Below, in pieces: positions 60,504-64,000 of a stretch of DNA of 64,000 bases. A program made the translations under genes and the position numbers. The stretch comes from Cytobacillus sp. NJ13 (lineage in GTDB: Bacteria; Bacillota; Bacilli; Bacillales; Cytobacillaceae): positions 5,111,501-5,175,500 of the forward strand of contig JAUCFP010000006.1 of the NCBI GenBank assembly GCA_030348385.1, in the 5' to 3' direction. Within the stretch, counting starts at the first letter, position 1, and each line of letters starts with the position of its first letter. The notes under the pieces are model-generated. The model did not search any database. It worked only from the letters and a program-made list of their open reading frames with translations, and was not told the origin of the DNA.

Positions 60504-61352
60504 GTGGCTAAAATTGCATGGGTAACAGACAGCACAGCTTTTTTAAATAACGAGTTAAGAAACCATCCTCACTTGTACCAGATTCCGATGACCATCATTA
60601 TGGATGGAAATGAATATACTGATGGGGTTGATTTAACACCGGAAGAACTTTATGCGAGTTTAAAAACCCTGGATACCCCTCCAAAAACTTCCCAGCCATC
60701 CATCGGCGCTTTCCGGAATTTATATGAAAATCTGCAGAAGGACTATGACAGTATTATCGCTGTCCTTGTATCAGCAAAGCTCAGCGGGACTGTTTCTTCC
60801 AGTGAACAGGCCGCCCAGCTGGTTGATATACCAGTATACAGCATAGACTCCAAGATATTATCATACCCTTTAACAAGATTAATCCTTAAGGGGATGGAAT
60901 TGGCAGAAAACGGACTGGATATTAAAGACATTATCCGCAGGCTCGAAACACTTCGCAATACGGGCGAAACATATGTCCTCATTGGGAGTCTAGAACAGCT
61001 TCATAGAAGCGGCAGGATGTCCGGAGTTCAATTTTTCCTGGGAAGCATGCTAAATGTGAAGCCAATTATCTCAGTTCATGATGGAGAATTAAGCGTAAAA
61101 GAGAAAGCCAGAAGCGAGAGAAAGGCAAAAGATAAAATTGTAAATCTGCTGAGGAGTGCGCATGAGAGAAAAACGCTGAAGGAAGTATTCATCCTATACG
61201 GTTTGCATCCGGAAGAAGCGGAGACATGGAAGAAGGAACTCCAGGAAGAATTTAATGGAGTTGAATTTGGATGCTATTCTTTGGGGGCTACCATTGGCGT
61301 TCATGCAGGAGAAAATACACTTGGCATCAGCTGGCTGAATGGCCTGGAATAA
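60504..61352 (+). CDS. DegV-family fatty-acid-binding protein
   Basis: 282 residues, two-domain DegV/FakB fold. AWVTDSTAFL at the N-terminus and TSQPSIGAFRNLYENL and VSAKLSGTVSSSEQA are the DegV signature segments, and GSLEQLHRSGRMSGVQFFLG binds the lipid carboxylate in FakB proteins. Such proteins present fatty acids to FakA kinase for phospholipid synthesis. GTG start behind GGGGGAGGA. Single gene between terminators. Confidence 0.93.
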   Translation: MAKIAWVTDSTAFLNNELRNHPHLYQIPMTIIMDGNEYTDGVDLTPEELYASLKTLDTPPKTSQPSIGAFRNLYENLQKDYDSIIAVLVSAKLSGTVSSSEQAAQLVDIPVYSIDSKILSYPLTRLILKGMELAENGLDIKDIIRRLETLRNTGETYVLIGSLEQLHRSGRMSGVQFFLGSMLNVKPIISVHDGELSVKEKARSERKAKDKIVNLLRSAHERKTLKEVFILYGLHPEEAETWKKELQEEFNGVEFGCYSLGATIGVHAGENTLGISWLNGLE

Positions 61353-61368
61353 AATAGCTTAGGGACCT

Positions 61369-61409
61369 GGTGCAGGAAATCAAATATTGGTTTTCTGCAC
61401 CATTTTTTT
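61369..61409 (+). terminator. Intrinsic terminator of the degV-family gene
   Basis: GGTGCAGGAAA and TTTTCTGCACC arms around 11 bases, then T7. Confidence 0.88.
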
Positions 61410-61531
61410 ATCGGTGCAGTCTATAATAATGAATCCATTAAATAGTTCTATAGATATGGTATGACCTTGCCATCGTTTCTTTTTGAGACTAATGTTAAAA
61501 TGGAGTGTGGAGTTTGAAAGCAGGTGAAATA

Positions 61532-62179
61532 ATGAAGGAAAAAAATATACATTTAACAGAAAAATTCGTCCGGGATACACTCGGAGAAGATTCAACCGGG
61601 CATGACTGGCATCATATTGAGCGGGTGAGAAAAAATGCCCTTTACATAGCTAAAAAGGAACAAGCAGGAGATCCTTTTTTAATTGAAATGGCAGCGCTGC
61701 TTCATGATATACCCGATGCTAAGCTGAACACTTCAAAGGAAGCGGGAGAAAGGAAGCTATCTGATTTTTTGCAGGAAATTGAGATTGCAGAAGAAGCCTC
61801 CAGCAGCATTAAGACAATTATTGATTCAGTTTCTTTTAAAGGCGGCAATAACAAGAAGGTCTTAAGTGTGGAAGCTAAAATAGTCCAGGATGCGGACCGA
61901 TTGGATGCGATTGGTGCTGTGGGGATTGCACGAGCATTTGCCTATGGCGGCAAAAAAGGGCAGCCGATTTATGATCCTGGCCTTGAAATCAGAAAGGAAA
62001 TGACTGAAGATGAATACCGGAATGGCAAGTCATCATCCATCAATCATTTTTACGAAAAGCTATTGAAGCTGAGAGACCTGCTGAATACTGACACTGCCAG
62101 GGAAATGGCAGAAGAGCGGCATCAAATTATGGAGCAATATCTGCATCAATTTTTTATAGAATGGAATGGTCAAGCATGA
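61532..62179 (+). CDS. ypgQ: HD-domain hydrolase YpgQ
   Basis: 215-residue HD-superfamily phosphohydrolase; Bacillus subtilis YpgQ hydrolyses dNTPs to dNMPs and pyrophosphate with Mn2+. The metal site is complete: HDWHHIERV (first His and its follower), AALLHDIPDAK (His-Asp) and IVQDADRLDAIGA (last Asp). ATG 61532 follows AGGTGAAATA; upstream codons in frame lack a ribosome site. The stop overlaps the start of the ABC-F gene (ATGA), giving a coupled pair that resembles the neighbourhood in other bacilli. Confidence 0.93.
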   Translation: MKEKNIHLTEKFVRDTLGEDSTGHDWHHIERVRKNALYIAKKEQAGDPFLIEMAALLHDIPDAKLNTSKEAGERKLSDFLQEIEIAEEASSSIKTIIDSVSFKGGNNKKVLSVEAKIVQDADRLDAIGAVGIARAFAYGGKKGQPIYDPGLEIRKEMTEDEYRNGKSSSINHFYEKLLKLRDLLNTDTAREMAEERHQIMEQYLHQFFIEWNGQA

Positions 62180-64000
62180 AGATGATCTCTGTGGAAAATG
62201 TTACAAAAACATATGGAGAGAAAGAACTTTTTAATGATATATCTTTTACAATCGCTGAAAAAGAAAGAGCAGGACTGATCGGTGTAAACGGTACAGGGAA
62301 ATCTTCCCTGCTTAAAGTGATTGCCGGTGTTGACCTGCCAGACTCTGGAGAAGTAGTCACTCCTAGAGATTACACCATTTCATATTCAGCACAGCAGCCT
62401 GAACTCAACTATGATTTAACAGTTCTCGAGCAGGTTTTTGCAGGAGATGCGCCAATTCTTGTACTGCAGAGAGAATATGAACAAGCCCTGCTGGAGCTTA
62501 GCATGCACCCTGAAGATTCAGACATTCAGCAAAATCTTTTCGAACTTCAAAAAAGAATGGATACCCTTGATGCCTGGGAAGTGAACACCGATGCAAAAAC
62601 GATACTCACTAAGCTGGGTATCGAGGAGTTCACCAAAAAGATTGGAGAGCTTTCTGGCGGGCAAAAAAAACGGGTTGCCCTGGCGCAAGTACTGATCCAG
62701 TCCCCTGACTTGCTGATTCTTGACGAGCCGACAAATCATCTTGATTTTGAATCGGTCAAATGGCTGGAAGAATATCTGGGCAGATACAGGGGGGCGCTGC
62801 TCCTTGTAACACATGACCGTTATTTCCTTGACCGGGTTACAAATAGGATGTTTGAACTTGAAGGCGGAAATCTATACAGCTATAAAGGAAATTATGCTGC
62901 ATTCCTTGAAGCAAAGGCGGTAAGAGAGGAAAATGAGGCAGCAGCCATTGATAAGCAGAAAAATCTGTTCAGAAGGGAACTGGAATGGATCAGACGAGGT
63001 GCAAAAGCCCGTACCACCAAGCAAAAGGCCAGAATTCAGCGGTTCGAAACCCTTGACAGTCAGCTTGCCTCAGTTAAATCCTCTGAAAAATTGGATATGT
63101 CCCTAAGCGGCAGCCGCCTCGGAAAACAGGTATTTGAACTCGAATCTGCTTCAAAAAAGTATGGCACTCAAACGATTTTGGATCAATTTGATCTTCTTGT
63201 AAAACCAGGGGATAGAATAGGGATTATCGGAAGAAATGGAACGGGGAAATCTACTCTGCTTAACATACTGGCAGGCAGGATTCCGCTTGACTCAGGTAAG
63301 CGCATTATTGGGCAGACGGTAAAAATCGCTTACTATACACAGGAAAGCGAAGATATGGATGAGAACAAGCGCATGATCGAATACCTCAAAGAAACAGCAG
63401 AAGTGGTTGAAACTTCCGATGGCAAAACGATTTCTGCAGCTCAAATGCTGGAGCGCTTCCTATTTCCTTCGTATTCTCACGGCACTCCTATCCGCAAGCT
63501 TTCCGGCGGGGAAAAACGCAGGCTGTATTTATTGAAAATCTTAATGTCTGAGCCTAATGTTCTTCTGCTTGATGAGCCGACCAATAACCTTGATACCCAA
63601 ACCCTGACGGTTCTCGAAGATTACCTTGAAGATTTTCCAGGTGTAGTCATTACAGTTTCACATGACCGCTACTTCCTGGATAAAGTGGCTGAGCAGCTTC
63701 TTGTATTAAAAGGCGAGGGCAAAGTCGAATCCTACTATGGAAATTACAGTGAATTTCTTGAAAGCGAGAATGCCAGGCCTGTTCAGGAAGTTGATCCTGC
63801 CCCAAAAAAATCGAGGGAAACTAAGCCGAAAAAGAAGAGAATGAGCTACAAAGAAAAAAAGGAATGGGAAGAAATCGAGGGGAAAATTGAAGCGGCTGAA
63901 TCCCGTCTCGAAGCGATTTCCTCAGAAATGGCCAGCATCGGCAGTGACTTTGAAAAGGGTCAGGCCTTAGTAGAAGAAGAAACAATGCTGAATGAAGAGC
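62176..64000 (+). CDS. ABC-F family ribosome-associated ATPase, 3' end cut by window
   Basis: 608 codons visible, open at the right edge. Two ABC cassettes without membrane segments: Walker A GVNGTGKSSLLKV and GRNGTGKSTLLNI; signature LSGGQKKRVALAQ and LSGGEKRRLYLLK; Walker B LLILDEPTNHLD and VLLLDEPTNNLD. Between them is the linker helix region with GAKARTTKQKARIQR, typical of ABC-F proteins of the YfmR/Uup group that act on stalled ribosomes. A Lys/Glu-rich coiled-coil C-terminus begins at about 540 and continues past the edge. ATG 62176 overlaps the ypgQ stop by four bases. Confidence 0.93.
   Translation, partial: MKMISVENVTKTYGEKELFNDISFTIAEKERAGLIGVNGTGKSSLLKVIAGVDLPDSGEVVTPRDYTISYSAQQPELNYDLTVLEQVFAGDAPILVLQREYEQALLELSMHPEDSDIQQNLFELQKRMDTLDAWEVNTDAKTILTKLGIEEFTKKIGELSGGQKKRVALAQVLIQSPDLLILDEPTNHLDFESVKWLEEYLGRYRGALLLVTHDRYFLDRVTNRMFELEGGNLYSYKGNYAAFLEAKAVREENEAAAIDKQKNLFRRELEWIRRGAKARTTKQKARIQRFETLDSQLASVKSSEKLDMSLSGSRLGKQVFELESASKKYGTQTILDQFDLLVKPGDRIGIIGRNGTGKSTLLNILAGRIPLDSGKRIIGQTVKIAYYTQESEDMDENKRMIEYLKETAEVVETSDGKTISAAQMLERFLFPSYSHGTPIRKLSGGEKRRLYLLKILMSEPNVLLLDEPTNNLDTQTLTVLEDYLEDFPGVVITVSHDRYFLDKVAEQLLVLKGEGKVESYYGNYSEFLESENARPVQEVDPAPKKSRETKPKKKRMSYKEKKEWEEIEGKIEAAESRLEAISSEMASIGSDFEKGQALVEEETMLNEE

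Noticed and set aside
61380..61595. A 71-residue minus-strand ORF
   Set aside because: It covers the terminator of the DegV gene and the start region of ypgQ and has no ribosome site.

Overview
The window looks like chromosomal DNA of an endospore-forming member of the Bacillaceae. The evidence is spore genes (cotD, sspL), gpsB, a B-type RNase P RNA, mntR, a guanine riboswitch on xpt-pbuX, strong purine-rich ribosome binding sites and moderate-to-low GC. From about 6.9 kb to the end the gene content and order follow the Bacillus subtilis yprA-to-ypgQ region: mrfA/mrfB, cotD, ypsA, gpsB, rnpB, ypsC, ypvA, ypwA, xpt-pbuX, bcsA-ypbQ, dynA, ypcP, sspL, ypdQ, ypdP, ypeP, ypeQ, cspD, metA, ypgQ. 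A Cytobacillus/Mesobacillus-like species is my guess from protein style only.

Layout. 1-6.7 kb is an accessory transporter locus: two convergent pairs of divergent Opp/Dpp-type permease genes flank an Hsp20 gene and a Crp/Fnr-type regulator. One OppC-like permease is fused to a complete M1 metallopeptidase. Its counterpart in the second pair carries an apparent one-base frameshift. 6.9-16.5 kb holds DNA repair helicase/nuclease genes, spore coat and division genes, RNase P RNA and RNA/DNA-acting enzymes. A group IIC intron with its reverse transcriptase (16.5-18.4 kb) sits directly behind the ypvA terminator. 18.4-20.5 kb is a four-gene operon (two DUF2249 proteins, a polytopic membrane protein, a SufT/MIP18-like protein) with a Crp/Fnr-type box at -41.5. 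20.6-28 kb contains an MFS exporter, carboxypeptidase M32, a DMT transporter, a long structured repeat, and a ba3-type cytochrome oxidase operon with a second Crp/Fnr-type box at -41.5.

28-45 kb has purine salvage under PurR boxes and a guanine riboswitch, a type III polyketide synthase with its methyltransferase, a 30-residue peptide gene between two Fur-like boxes, dynamin DynA, a flap-type exonuclease, spore protein SspL, two RNase H-like genes, a queuosine-precursor transporter with a preQ1-I riboswitch, and cspD. 45-64 kb has a secreted pullulanase behind a cre-like site, topoisomerase III, MntR, a methyltransferase-AIM24 pair, MetA (acetyl-CoA type by residue 111), formate-THF ligase, a 1022-residue GNAT fusion protein with an amidohydrolase, DegV, an HD hydrolase and an ABC-F ATPase cut by the window edge.

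Most of the window is ordinary core genome with readable regulation. The least ordinary items are the permease-peptidase fusion, the two Crp/Fnr-type promoters in a window that also encodes a Crp/Fnr protein, the Fur-framed micropeptide, the GNAT fusion and the structured intergenic repeats. All function calls come from reading translated motifs; no database search was run.
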